A DNA stretch of 64,000 nt from NCBI GenBank assembly GCA_015501055.1, contig JADNYV010000001.1:1054001-1118000 (forward strand), read 5' to 3'. The notes under the pieces were generated by a model, which saw only the letters and a program-made list of their open reading frames with translations, was not told where the DNA came from and searched no databases. Positions 11,823 to 23,936 of the stretch are shown piece by piece; within the stretch, counting starts at the first letter, position 1; each line of letters starts with the position of its first letter. The translations under genes and the position numbers were made by a program. The stretch is from Mucidula mucida. Taxonomy: Eukaryota > Basidiomycota > Agaricomycetes > Agaricales > Physalacriaceae.

Positions 11823-13777
11823 ATGCGCGGAATCAGCGCTGCGGCTGCGCTTCTCTTTTCGGCTTCCTCTCTAGTTTCTAGTGTGGGCGCCATCGCCAAA
11901 GTCACTCGCTCTGGAAAATACCTTGTCACCGACGGCGGCGAAAGATTCTATATCAAGGGAGTCGCCTATCAGGAGCAAGGTCGGTTTCTTGCATGTTGCC
12001 AATTGCTTGGGCGCTCATATTTCTGCAGGGGCTGTGGTCGAGAGTAGTGACAACGCCTTTGGGGAACCGTCCAGTTTCTTTGATCCCTTGTCAAATAGCG
12101 ATGCTTGCTCTCGCGACTTGCCGTTCCTTCAAGACCTTGGTGTCAACACTCTACGAGTTTATAGCGTGAATCTAGTCTAGATCACGATGGTTGCATGAAA
12201 ACATTCAGCGATGCAGGAATCTACACTATGTGGGTTGACCACTCTATTATTGATCTATGTACTTGACATTTCTTAGCCTTGATCTCGCTCTTCCTCTCAA
12301 TGGCTCTATCGACCGGACAACACCATCGTGGTCTACCAACGTCATGGATCAATATCTGCGTACCATCGACACATTCTCCAAGTACGACAACGTTTTGGCC
12401 GTCAATGTCGGAAATGAGGTCGTTACTTCTGACTCCCTTCCTGCTGCTCCTTTCATCAAGGCCGCCGCACGCGACATTAAGGCTTACCTGTCAGTTCACA
12501 TGTCCCTTGTGCTATGTTCGGCCTTGACGCCTTTCCCAGCGCTTCCAAGAATTCTGACGTGCTAGTCGGCTATGCAGCCATTGATGGCGCCACGGACTTC
12601 CGCCTTACCCTTGCCGAGTTCTTCTCTTGTGATTCAGACGCTGTGTCAATCGATATTTATGGCTTGAATGAGTAGTAAGCCAGCGTCTGCTCTGTCGTTC
12701 CTTTCCCACACTGATCATTTGCCAGTGCTTGGTGCGGTGACTCCACTTATGAAGCTTCGTACGCAGGCATTGATGAGGACTATTCCGACTACAATGTTGT
12801 TGCCTATTTTTCGGAGTTTGGATGTATCACTTCTCCGCCGCGCCTGTGGACTGAGGTTGGCGCCCTTTTCAGCACCCCAATGACCAACCATTGGTCGGGT
12901 GGTATCGCATTTTCGTACTTCCCCGCTGAGTCAGTACAAGGCCAATTTGGCATGGTGACAGTGTCAGGTATCATCCTTCTTTGTATTCTTACAACAATCT
13001 CTCACGATTGATTCAGGAAACGATGTAACCACTAGCGATGACTTTGATCGCCTGAAGGAACAATATGGCCAGGTCTCTCCTCCGAATTCCCCGACGTCGG
13101 GCTCGGATACCTACCCATCGTGTCCCACGACCTTAAACGCTTCTACAACTCTTCCAGGGACACCAGATGATGCATCTTGCGACTGCGTGTTCAAAGCTCT
13201 TCCTTGCCAATTCACACCCGCCACCAACAACTACACGGTGATTGTGGGTGAACTCCTCAACACTGCCTGCAGCTTGCTAGGCTCCTCTGGCGGAAGCTGT
13301 GCCGACATTGGCTCTGATGGTGCCACCGGAACCTATGGACGTCTCTCAGGATGCGACCCAAGTAAGTGTTCCGATGTCTTCGACCATTTTGGTTTACATT
13401 CCCTCTCAGCCATCAAGTTGTCCTATGCTATGAGCGAGTACTACGGTTTGAACAACAAGGATGAACAAGCGTGCTCGTTTGCAGGGAATGGCACTGTCAA
13501 TAGCGCTTCGTCTGCGGAAGCAAGCGCAGTAGCGTCGTCCTGTGTGCCCAGCCCTTCGGCAACCTTCACTCCCTCTCCTCCGCCGGATTTGGTTAGTGGC
13601 GGCGGTTCGGGATCTTCCTCTGGAGGCGGCTCTTCAGGTTCTGGTGGTTCCTCCGGTTCAGCAGGGTCGAACGATAGTGATGGAGCTGTTGCTCTTGTTG
13701 GCGACTCTAGGGCTATCGTTGGCATGTTAGCAATGATGGTGATCACTGCCGCAAGCGGGTTGTATACTGTACTTTAA
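11823..13777 (+). CDS. GPI-anchored beta-1,3-glucanosyltransferase (GH72 with X8/CBM43)
   Basis: This enzyme of the Gas/Gel family cuts and rejoins beta-1,3-glucan chains at the outer cell wall. The start at 11823 gives a signal peptide (MRGISAAAALLFSASSLVSSVGA). The GH72 domain follows with FYIKGVAYQEQ, LGVNTLRVYSVN, the acid/base Glu in AVNVGNEVV, DIYGLNDWCG and the nucleophile Glu in AYFSEFGC. An X8/CBM43 module with its Cys set occupies about 13170-13500 (CDCVFKALPCQF, GYTVIV-like NYTVIVGELLNTACS). A Ser/Gly-rich linker and a C-terminal hydrophobic segment (IVGMLAMMVITAASGLYTVL) match a GPI-anchor signal. About seven short introns interrupt the gene. Length near 530 residues is normal for the family. 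Confidence 0.95.
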
Positions 13778-13996
13778 AAGTGTTGGGAGCTGTTAGCGAC
13801 AGTTATTTATGCAGCACAGGACTCTATACCATTACTATTACCTAGGACGTTATACATACGCTTTGAGTGCACGTAATTTTGTTTTCGCCTTCATTCCATA
13901 TCACCCTCATTTGGACTTCGTGGGAAACGCAGATTATGTAAATGCTGCATTGGAAGTTTTACAAACTCCGCTGCACGTCTTTTCTTCCGTGCCACC

Positions 13997-15689
13997 ATGT
14001 CATCTCCTATTCCTTTGGACGAGGCTCAGGCGAATTGGCGCGTCGACGACTCATTGGCTCTCCATACAGCCGATGAGTCCAACGGTCTCAATGATCACGC
14101 TGGGCCAGGTACTGATTTGGACTACAAACGCGGTGGTTCGACAGAAGGTCCTCCCCCTTCTTCTGGCATGAAAGGCGACGGCGTCTTCCGCGAAAAGCAA
14201 GTCAAGGTGCTTAGGTCTTTTCTGTCTATTGCTTGTCAGTGCGCCCAGAGTCAAAGACGGTCGAGCAGGACAAGAAGCCCCTGGTGGTTCGGATATCGCA
14301 GCTTGACGTCTTCCTGCTGATGCCCTCCCTCGTCTTTGACTTGACTCTTATTCCAGTCTCTGGACTTTCTCCATGAGGCTACCTACTCGCACTTTTTATC
14401 CAATCTGTCTCTGAGCTGGACGTTCACCTCTTGCTGTCTAGCCAAACAAAGTCTATATCGGTGGTCTTCCCGAAAATACGCGTCAAGAGGATCTACAGAA
14501 TTGCTTTGGAAAAATAGGCAATATTGTGAATATCGAACTCAAGTATGTACCTACCAAGTCATCATTCGTTTACATCGGCCTAACGTGCCGTGTAGGATCG
14601 GGTATGGGTTCGTGGTGCGCTCCTTCCTCGTGTTCCAGGTATTTCCTGATATCTCTCCAGGAATTCGATAGCAGGGAAGCCGCAGAAGAGAGTGTTGCGA
14701 AGTATAATGAAGGCTATTTTATGGGTAACAAAATTCGGGTTGAGATGTCACATGGCGGCGGCAGGACAGCAAAATACTCGAGCGAGCCTGGAGCTTGCTT
14801 CAGGTGTGGCCAAATGGGCCATTGGGCGAGGTATGTCTGGCTATAATTCTCACGAGCGATTTTCCTTGTAACTTTCAAGTTCCAGGGAATGTCCGATAGC
14901 GGGACCGTAAGCAACGTCTTCTATCCTCTCTCTGCTTTTCAGTTGTTGATTCATTGTTTAGGCCTCCCCCACGACGCGAGCCGCCATTGATTGACCGTAT
15001 TCAACGTGATCATCCTCCCGCGTCTAGAGATGTTCGCTATGACTATGCGCCTATGGGACGTGATTATCGACGACCTCCATCTCCTGCTAGGGACTTCCGA
15101 GACTATGGGCCTCCTCCTAGCCGTTATGATGATTACAGACGCCCACCTCCAATGGCAGAGAGAGACAGATATCCTCCGCCTGACAGAGCACGCTATGATT
15201 ATCGATCAGGTCCTATACCTCCAGCGTATCCTCCTTATGAGCGCTATGACCGGAAAGCGGAGCGTTATCCCCCTTACGGACCTCCCTCTGCGGGTCGACC
15301 TCGCACTCCTCCTCGCTATCGTGAGGATTATGACAGACCCGTAGTCCGGTGCGTCATTCATTCAGCGGTTTATCCTATTCGTTACTGAGGTCTTGTTCAG
15401 AGACTATCCCGATTACCGTGGTCGTCCTGTAACACCCCCTCGCTATCCCGAATATCCCAGGGGCGCAAGCCCTGACGCCCGATTTAGGTAGTTGGCATTT
15501 TCCCAAAGTCACTGCCCTTTTGTTGATGTATCATACGCATGCAGGCGTCGTTCTGAAAGTCCTACTGGTCGCTCTGCTGCTGCTTATGAGTATGCTCCGC
15601 CTGAATCGAACTATCCAGCGACCCCTCCTGGGCCTCCACCACCATCTCGCCGCGACTACCCTCCTCGGGGTTATGCAGATAGGAGATGA
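13997..15689 (+). CDS. RNA-binding protein: RRM, CCHC zinc knuckle, Arg/Pro/Tyr-rich tail
   Basis: The ATG at 13997 has a strong context (GCCACCATG). After an acidic N-terminal segment, an RRM is assembled over exons at about 14440-14750: RNP2 is VYIGGLPE, RNP1 is GYGFVEF (split by introns), and the last strand is KIRVEMSHGGG. A single CCHC knuckle follows (CFRCGQMGHWAREC, across an intron). The rest, about 14960-15689, is a repetitive tail rich in RDY, RPPS, YPPY and RSES elements, similar to SR-like splicing factors of the SRSF7/RSZ type. It probably works in pre-mRNA splicing or mRNA handling in the nucleus. The exons between 14200 and 14460 are the least certain. Confidence 0.85.
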
Positions 15690-16021
15690 ATTCAGACGGC
15701 GGCTTGACTGTTCTAGTCTATGTCTCAGACTCGTTAACCTTGCTGGCTTTTGCCTCGACGACTTGTGACAATCGGCCAGCGTTAAAACTTATCTACTATC
15801 TTGCTTTCTCTCGTCTCGGAATGTGTTCTTTGCATTTTCGATGACCATTTGACGTCGTTCATTCTCAGTAGCCGTATTACATGCTAGAGTGATTTGTTCT
15901 ACGCGTTCTATGCACATACATGTAACAGAGATATTGTTGCCTACAAACATGTTGATCGTTGTTGAATACGCAAGATTTGGCATCCATCACTGATTACCTT
16001 GGTATTGGTTCGAAACGTTCC
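15690..16021. other. Intergenic, 332 bp
   Basis: This is the 3' flank of the RRM gene and the 5' flank of the F-BAR/RhoGAP gene. No conserved coding segment, repeat or RNA gene is seen. A minus-strand open frame of about 64 codons has no recognisable content. Confidence 0.6.
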
Positions 16022-18895
16022 ATGATGGCCGCCAATCCCATAATGGATCCTCCTCCATCATCGCGACCATCTATCTCAGACTCTCATCTACCGGCGTATG
16101 GACCGGTGCCGTTGTTCGACGTGCACCTTCGCTTTCTGACCGATTCATATCTGAGCTTTTTTTATGAACGGCATGTATTCGTGGTCCATCATCTTGTGCA
16201 CCTCTCAAAATGAATGTTTTTTCTACTAGGAAACGAATTGAAGAAATCTAGTGAGCAAAACAGGCGTTGCTGTTCACTATTCCTCATTCCAATTGTAGTG
16301 TCGAATCACTGTTGAAGTTGCATCGGAAAATTCTCAGCATTGATACGTTTCTCGACGATCGCACCGACCTGAGTTCCACCCGTAGCGCCTGGAATGAAGT
16401 GCGAGACAACGTCGAGCGTGGTGCGTATCCCACAACTACATTGTCATTCTGCCAACGTTTATTTGCAGAGGCTCAAACTAGACAGGCATTCCTGGCGACG
16501 TTAACCGTCGATGTCATCAATCCTTTGACAACCGTCAAGGTACGCAGGCTCCCTCATACAGTATCCAATGCTTAATCGTCTCCAGGAGACTCAAGAGCGG
16601 ACACGAAAGCGGGTCAAGGAGGATCTTAAGGAGTCCGGAGCGGCGTACAACGAATTCGCGGAGGTGACGCTTCCCAGACTCAAGTCGCGTTATACGAAGA
16701 AGTTTACAGAAGTAGAGGTGCGTGTATCATAGGGCTCTCGGTCTCAATTCCATATGTATCCCACCTTTCTAGGAGCAAAAACAAGCAGCGCTAGCTCCGC
16801 CCATACCACCTCAGTCTCCCCCACCACCTGAACCAAATAGCGCCGCAACGTCCAAGGGTTATCCTGCACCGGCGCGTCCAACCGTCACTTCACCTCAACC
16901 TTTAAGGGCTTTGGATCGTCGTCCGTCAGGCAGTGGGCCTTCCGGTCGCAATCGTTCGCCGTCGTCATCTACACCCTTTGCCGATCTGGCTCACCAAGGT
17001 TGGCAATCCGCTCATGCGTGGTCCGAGACACTCATTATCACTAGGGAAAAAGCAGCTTAATACACTGATCGGATTTCTGGACAAAAGCGGCACCGTTAAG
17101 GACTCTCTTGGTGGCCGTGAAAACCAGGCTCTGCGCACAGTCCGAGCAAAACGCGAGCTTGACGAAGCGGGTCCGTCTCATTTCCTCGGATTTCAACTCG
17201 ATACTCATTGAATCATTGATATTGATAGATAAAGAGTATCGGAAAGGTGTTCACTGGCTTGAGACCCTTCGACTACGACGTACTAAGATCTTAGAAAGTG
17301 GCTATAATGCACGCCCTATTCATCCTTGTCCATGACAGTCACGCTGACTTCGTACAAGTCTCTAGCCGGATTTGTGCAAGAATCATCGACTGCCGTCAAG
17401 AAAGCACTGGAGAAGTACACGGACAACTTGACGTATGTAATTCGATCTGGACCTGTGACTTTTGCTTAACGGAGACGCTAGGGCTACAACAACTACACAA
17501 ACACAGCTTTCTGCGCACATGCGGTCGTCGGTCGACAGAATATCACCAGAGAAAGACGTTTCGAAAGTCGCGGCTTACATTCCCAAGTCGTTGGCTTCTT
17601 CGATACCCGATCCCATTCTTTACCACAACGGAAATCTTGGTGAATGCAAAGATCTAATATTTGGGTTTAGCTTGATGGACTATGCCACTTCTAAAAACTT
17701 GTCGGAAGGCGAAATACCTAAGATTATCAAGATCTGTATTGCGGACATTGACTCCAGAGGCTTAGAATGTGAAGGAATATATCGAGTACGTCGCTTATAT
17801 TAACGCCTACACTCGACTAAAAATCCTGCAAGGTTTCCGGTCGCCATGCCGTCGTTCAAGCAGTGCGTTTTCATACATCTTACTCGGTTAGTAGGTCATG
17901 TTCAGTAGATGCAACGCGACGTGGAGAAAGACGAAGACGCTTTTCGCTTTCAACCACAACACGATGTCTATGCTGTGGCATCAATTCTCAAGGTACGATC
18001 TACGGCTGTATCGCAAGACGTGTCACCAAGCAGTTTAGTTGTATCTACGCGAGCTTCCAGAACCGATATTTCGATACACATTGCAAGATCGTATCCAACA
18101 TACAGAGGACTTCGGTATGTCGCAGTACCGCTCGTGGTATGCCCTCATCTTATATGATCGTTAGCCGAACACCAATCTAACAATTTCGCGCTGCTAAGAT
18201 CCAAGATGCGCCGCCTACCAATTGTTCATCAGGCAACGCTGAGGGCTCTCCTGGAGCACCTCGCACGGGTCGTTTCTTTCAGTGAGAAGAATAAGATGGA
18301 TGCTAAGAATTTGGCTATCGTTTTTGGAGGCGTAATTTTCGGTGAAGATGAAATGCCCAAAGGAGGGGACTTGTTGAGCGTTCAAAATTGGAAGGTGAGC
18401 TGCGTTGTTTTCTATCTGTATCGCATATCTGATCCTCTACTCTAGGACACACTCATGGAAGATCTCATTACAAACGCTCACGTACTCTTTGACGACGGGA
18501 AGCAGTCAGCACCACTACCCCCAACGCCGATCGGGGAGCCAGCACCGAAATATTCCTACGGTTCCAAGAGTACCAAATTCACACCACCAGCACCTCTACC
18601 TCTAACACCGAGCTCACTGTCATCAGAAGACTTCACACCCCGTCTTCCTCCCAGGCCTACCAATAGTATCCATCCATCTTTACGTTCAGGTCAAGCGTCT
18701 CCGACGAAGGATCGGATGGATGTTCCTCCTCTTCCTCCGTTGCGTTCACCTGTCAAGCCAACTACAATTAAACAAGTCAGCGAGGATTCGACTCGTGTTC
18801 CTGACACTGTTCCCTTTCCCCGTGCCACTGTTGACGAATCGCAACCGCCACCGCCGACTGATATCCGAGCCTCACCTGGAGATGATATACCATGA
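16022..18895 (+). CDS. F-BAR / RhoGAP protein (Rga7-like)
   Basis: The start is ATG 16022 or the next codon (MMAANPIMDPPP). The N-terminal half is an F-BAR (FCH) domain built over many small exons, with FLTDSYLSFFYE, RKRIEEIYVESLLKLHRK, FLATLTVDVINPL, RKRVKEDLKES and REYRKGVHWLETLR-like helices. A proline/serine-rich insert sits at about 16780-16980. The C-terminal RhoGAP domain spans about 17640-18460 and has the arginine finger in GLECEGIYRVSG, KLYLRELPEP (partly recovered over an intron), LRALLEHLARV and KMDAKNLAIVFGG. A Pro-rich tail with PxxP stretches follows. Such proteins curve membranes and switch off Rho GTPases at growth tips and septa. Confidence 0.88.
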
Positions 18896-19133
18896 TAACT
18901 CAGACTCTTGAAAGATCCATATTAACGATTATTTACGGATTGTCTTGTTAGTTCCCGTCTGTCTGTATGCAATGATTGTAGCATTACGTTGAGTGAGTCA
19001 CGACCGCCGCAAACCTGGCGCGGCCCACCAATGTCGCGTAACATTTCACGTGAGCGTGACAGCTGGTTGGACTTCCAATTGCCACCGACGTGCTTCTTTC
19101 CGTTCCTTCATCTGCAGATCGCACCAATTTGCC

Positions 19134-21665
19134 ATGCCCAAAGTCAAGTATTTCGCGGTTGCCGTTGGGCGAGAAGGTCCCAAGATCTATGATAACTGGA
19201 CAGAAGTCAGTTACCATTTTGCGGATTATCGCTTCACGCTGACTCGTCTACCCTAGTGCGACAAGAACGTCAGTATCTTTTAGCTTACTTTTATCTAGTC
19301 TATAAATCTACTCAAGGTTACGCGCTACCCGGGTGGTAAGCACAAGAGTTTCCCGACGCGACGCGAGGCACAAGAGTGGCTTGGTGCGTCGATGAGTCAG
19401 ATCGTTCTGCAACGTAAACCAACATTCGGCGATGCACTCTTCAGATGCTCATGCACGGCGCGGGAGTATCCCGCGAAGAGGGCCACCGGTGGGCGCCGAA
19501 GTTATTGTCATTGATTCCGAAGACTCAGACTCCGCGCCCTCTGCTCGTAAAATGCACATCAAACCATCTGCACCGAAACGCGCCCCGCCGGTGAGAAATG
19601 GAGATGACAGCGACGATACAGATATGGAGATTGAGATTATATCTCCTCCACAGAGTGGAGTGGGCCTCTAGTACAAAGGATTCCACTGAGATTATTCTCT
19701 CTCCCGAGCAACAGGATGTCCTAAGACGCGTCAGTTCAGGACAGAATGTCTTCTTCACGGGATCTGCTGGCAAGTGGCATAACAACTTTCAATGATTTGG
19801 TCTTATCCATCCTAGGTACGGGAAAGTCAATCCTCTTGAATGAGATCATCAAGACCCTCAGAAACTCGGGCAAAATAACTGCCGTCACAGCGTCTACTGG
19901 AATCGCCTCAGTGAATATCAAAGGAACAACTTTACATTCTTGGGCAGGAATTCAGTTAGGGCAGGAGGACGTAAAGAAATATGTTGGTAAATTCCTCGGT
20001 CGCCAAAACTCGCCAGCCACAAAACGCTGGAGGGAGACAAATGCACTCATTATTGATGAAGGTATGTGCTCACAGTCAAGAAACTATAACTGACATGTGT
20101 GTTCAGTCTCTATGATTGATGGTGCGCTATTTGACAAGCTGGTATGTGTCATTTTGAAGTACAGGATGCTCTAGAAAATTATCCGCTATTTTCAGGAAGA
20201 GATTGGACGACGTCTCAGACGTAGCGATAAGCCGTTTGGCGGGATTCAAGTATGTGCCCAGCAAATATTGAAGCTTGTCCCTGTGATTGACATCATATCA
20301 TAGCTCGTCCTATCTGGTGACTTCTGTCAGCTTCCTCCTGTCCCCGAACGTCGTAGTGGAGAGGTTATGCCCATTACGTTTGCCTTCGACTCGAAGAGCT
20401 GGAGTACCTGTGTCGGTAGACCTGTTACGCTGACGCGTGTCTTCAGGCAAAAGGATCAACGTGCGACATCGCATCTCCTGCGGCGCTTTATTTAACAATC
20501 ATATTAGGTTTCGTCAACATGTTAAACGCTATGCGTTTTGGCGTCCTGGACCCGCAGACTATCCAGGCCTTCCGTGACTTGGCGCGGCCACTGACATACA
20601 CGGATGGGATTGGTCCCACCGAAATGTACCCATATACTCCTCTTGAAGTCAGGTTTAACTCATGTCTTGCCATAGCTACGCTCTTAGATCTGAGGTTGAA
20701 AATGCTAACTCAAGCAGACTGAAGAACCTCCCAGGCGAGCAGCACACTTACCGGGCTCGCGATATTCCGGGGATTGATGCGTATGGGAATCCCACGAAGT
20801 CGGATGCGATGGAGAAATTGCTAGATCGCTTGGTGGTTCCCCGCGAAGTTTCTTTGAAGGTCTGTAGTACTTGGGTATCATTGTGAAAGTCAAGCTGATC
20901 TCGAACGTACCAGGTCGGAGCTCAAGTGATGCTCCTCAAGGTAATTTAACGTATCAAGCTTCAAGCGTATTCCAGACTCTGAGCCATTGGTCTAGAATCT
21001 CGAGCAGGGACATCTCGTAAACGGTTCTGTTGGGAAGGTGACTGACTTCGTCACTGCAGCTGAAGCATTGGATGCATCGCTGATCGGAGCTGGTCCTGGC
21101 GTTGATGACCCCTCCGCCGCTGTTCGTGGACTGCCTCCAAGTCAAAAATGGCCTCTGGTTCACTTCCTTAATGGACGGAAGCTCGTATGCATACCCCAGG
21201 ACTTTACAGTCGAAAATGTTAATGGACAGACCGAGGCGAAGAGGGACCAAGTGCGTTCCTAAGGTCCCCAATGGCATCTAATGTGACCAATCTCGAACAG
21301 GTTCCGCTGATCCTAGCGTGGGCTTTAAGCGTGCACAAATCACAAGGTCAAACACTTGAACGCGTCAAAGTAGATCTAAAGAGCACTTTCGAGAAAGGAC
21401 AAGGTGAGCAAACGTTCTTATCATAGACCGTAACCAGTTTTATCATCATCCTCAGCTTATGTGGCGCTGTCGAGAGCAACTACGATGGAGAATCTCCAGG
21501 TGTTGAATTTTAATCCTACCAAGTAAGTCAGGAATGCAGGCTTCTCTTCGTACGCTCATTGTCTTACTCGTCAGGGTTGCGGCTCACCCACGCGTTATTG
21601 AGTGGGCCAAGGGTCAAATAACTCACGAAGTGGATATCGATGAAGACTACTTCTTGTCTGACTGA
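19134..21665 (+). CDS. PIF1: PIF1-family helicase with N-terminal RNase H1-type hybrid-binding domain
   Basis: The start at 19134 ([15 protein letters not shown]) opens a domain like the RNase H1 N-terminal RNA:DNA hybrid-binding (viroplasmin) fold: [20 protein letters not shown], then [20 protein letters not shown] over two small introns. A GTGCGT...CTTCAG intron (19385-19439 approx.) joins this in frame to an acidic linker (DSEDSDSAP) and a PIF1 SF1B helicase. Helicase motifs are GSAGTGKS (Walker A), IDEVSMI (Walker B), [41 protein letters not shown] and VALSRATT. It ends at TGA 21663-21665. The Walker A codon is split by a GC-AG intron (19770-19815). PIF1 unwinds G-quadruplexes and RNA:DNA hybrids in nucleus and mitochondria. 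The fusion is supported by open frame and consensus splice sites only, without transcript data. Confidence 0.88.
19770..19815 (+). other. GC-AG intron inside the PIF1 Walker A codon
   Basis: The 46-nt intron starts GCAAGT and ends CATCCTAG. Only this choice restores GSAGTGKS; no GT donor nearby keeps the frame. Confidence 0.8.
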
Positions 21666-21749
21666 AGGCTTTACTGAGCCGTGTTATGACAGGTAGACGC
21701 TGATCATTACTCTGTTTCTAAGTTAGATCGAAATGCTAGATATACACTG

Positions 21750-23701
21750 TTAGATAACTTCCACAAAGTTGGCGGGGAATATCCCTCGTCGGCCATCAAT
21801 AGTTCCCGTCCACCTGCAGCGTGTAAGAGTGGTAAATGAGAATAATAGTCGACGTTACCAGTCGTCGGAACTGTCGCTCTTCTGGAGGATGGTGATCACA
21901 TCGCCTTTCGAAAATGACAAATCACCAGACTAACCGAAGGCAAGTATTAGCACGACGGACTGAAAACAGTAAGGAATAGTTACCTCGACAGCTTTGAAAT
22001 CGTACAAAGCGATCGCTCTGCCCACACCTTCCCCCAAAGGCTTGGTGAGTTCAGGCTTGGACGAAATGAATGGAGGAGGATCGCGGTCATCATGTTTACC
22101 CCACTGTAACTGTGAAGACGGCGAAGCAAGACTCATAGACCTTTGATGAGACATGCTCGTGGGAGAGGCAGTGTAAGATGCATCCAAAGAATCAAACCAA
22201 TCAGTCGACGTGTTGGTAACGGGCTTTGCTGAAAGTGACTGGCTGGCCTTGTGAGTCTGTTTCGTATCCGGGGCAACAAAGTCGGATTCAAAGTGGGTGG
22301 AAAAGCCGTTTGAGGCAGAAGTATCGCGCTGCCATGAGGGTGTATCCGCAGTGGGGTAACGGTTACTCGGTGGGTCTGCGAATTCGCCTTCATTGAAGAA
22401 ATACGAACCATTCTGCATCTCTTGACCCCAAGACGGAGGAGGAAAGGCAGTTTTGTCTGCCTTTTTCTTCTTCTTGAGTTGTGCGGGTGTCTGAGGGGCG
22501 CTGGAGCCAAGCCCATTGAAGGCATATCCCGGAGAGTCTAGGCTACCCCCATCATTGACCCATTGACGATTACCAGGCATTCCGGTACAGGCATTGAGTG
22601 TTTGTATAAGCGGCGCAGTCCAAGGAGGAGGATCGATAGCACCACTCAATAATAACTTTGCAGTGACGTGGGGATTCGCATATGCCTTGAAAGCATAAGG
22701 CTTTCAACGCAGGTTCAGCAAGATTGATGCGCACCTGCGCATTGGCGTCTTGCCGTTCAACGATGACTGACCCTTCAACGGAAAGGCCGCCAAACAGGCC
22801 ACGCGTCTTCGAGTAGCTGTACATTGCAGCGACTTTTCCGCTGGAAAATAGGCAAATTAGATGGCACGGAAGAAACGAAGACAAGGCTAATCACCCAGTG
22901 TTGATGCTACCAACGGCCTCTCCATTCCTTCCCAAGGGACCCACAGCGATGGACATATTTCCGCCTAATGTAAGACTACCGGCTGCCATGAAGGATCTAA
23001 CCGCCTGTAGACCATGGATGATGTTTCTCAGCAGAAGCATGAAAGGGACTTACTGAGCGAGAGTTGAGCACGATCAAAAAATCGGTGAGTTCAGCGCCGG
23101 TCTACGGAAGGGTGTATTAAGTGGAGAAGAAAGAGAGCATGGCTTGTGTCAATCAAAAATCTCAATGAACTGAGAACATACCTGGGCGCCGAAGCCAATG
23201 CCTTAGGAGATATCGTTAGAGACACGGGTGTATTCTGAGAAGCTTGAGCACCTGCGGTTCCTATGGCACTAGGACATGACCATGACCCATCATCAAGTCG
23301 AGCAATCACCACGCCGCTACCAGCACGAGCGGAGAACACGAATCCAGCTTGGAGCCTGTAAGTGCGATATTCGATCGCCTCGAAATACGCGCCGACCTTT
23401 CATGACTGTAAACAAAGCAAATCCCTTGGCATTCTCGAGAACATGACGGCTACCCAGATTAAGTGGTGTGGCACCATTTAGAACAAGTACGTACGGGATG
23501 ACATTGTCAAGTCCATTGTTATGACCATCCACGAATGATTTGACTGGAATGCGACGATTGGTCCGGAATTTCAATACAAGACACAGAGAGCGTACAGATT
23601 TTTGCCGCTACAGAACGTTGAACAATGCCGAGAAGTGCAGTCAGTGTGGGAGTACCTTTTATAGTTTCTTTGGGCAAAGGCTGAGGGACTGGTGATTTCA
23701 T
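21750..23701 (-). CDS. LSB3: LSB3/YSC84-like actin-patch protein (SYLF + SH3)
   Basis: The start at 23701 (MKSPVPQPLPKETIK) leads into a SYLF/Ysc84 lipid- and actin-binding domain: FVDGHNNGLDNVIP, VLENAKGFALFTVMK, GFVFSARAGSGVVIARL, SVRSFMAAGSLTLGGNMSIAVGPLGRNGEA (split), SYSKTRGLFGGLSVEGS. A low-complexity region with a poly-Lys stretch lies at about 22150-22600. The C-terminal SH3 domain is split over three exons: GRAIALYDFKAVE, SGDLSFSKGDVITILQKS, DDWWTGTIDGRRGIFPANFVEVI, ending at TAA 21750-21752. LSB3-type proteins act in actin patches and endocytosis. It converges on the PIF1 gene with an 84-bp gap and is divergent from Argonaute with 235 bp between starts. Confidence 0.92.
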
Positions 23702-23936
23702 GATGCGTACCGCGTTCGATGTTGAAGGATAAGATGGAGGAGTAAGTGACGGGAGAGTAGTCGGTCAAGGACAAGTGAGCCCTGCGTCATCAGCATGCCT
23801 GCTGCGTTTACGCCGCCTCAGCAGCGGCACGGGGTCTTTACTATTGTGTTGATTGAAATTCGGCAGATTCGGCACGGAACGTGAGACCGATCCCGCGAAA
23901 GTGCCAAGCTTTAGCCTTTCACCACCATCATCTCAA

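Noticed and set aside
22133..22525. 130-codon minus-strand frame
   Set aside because: Shadow frame of the low-complexity region of the LSB3-like gene.
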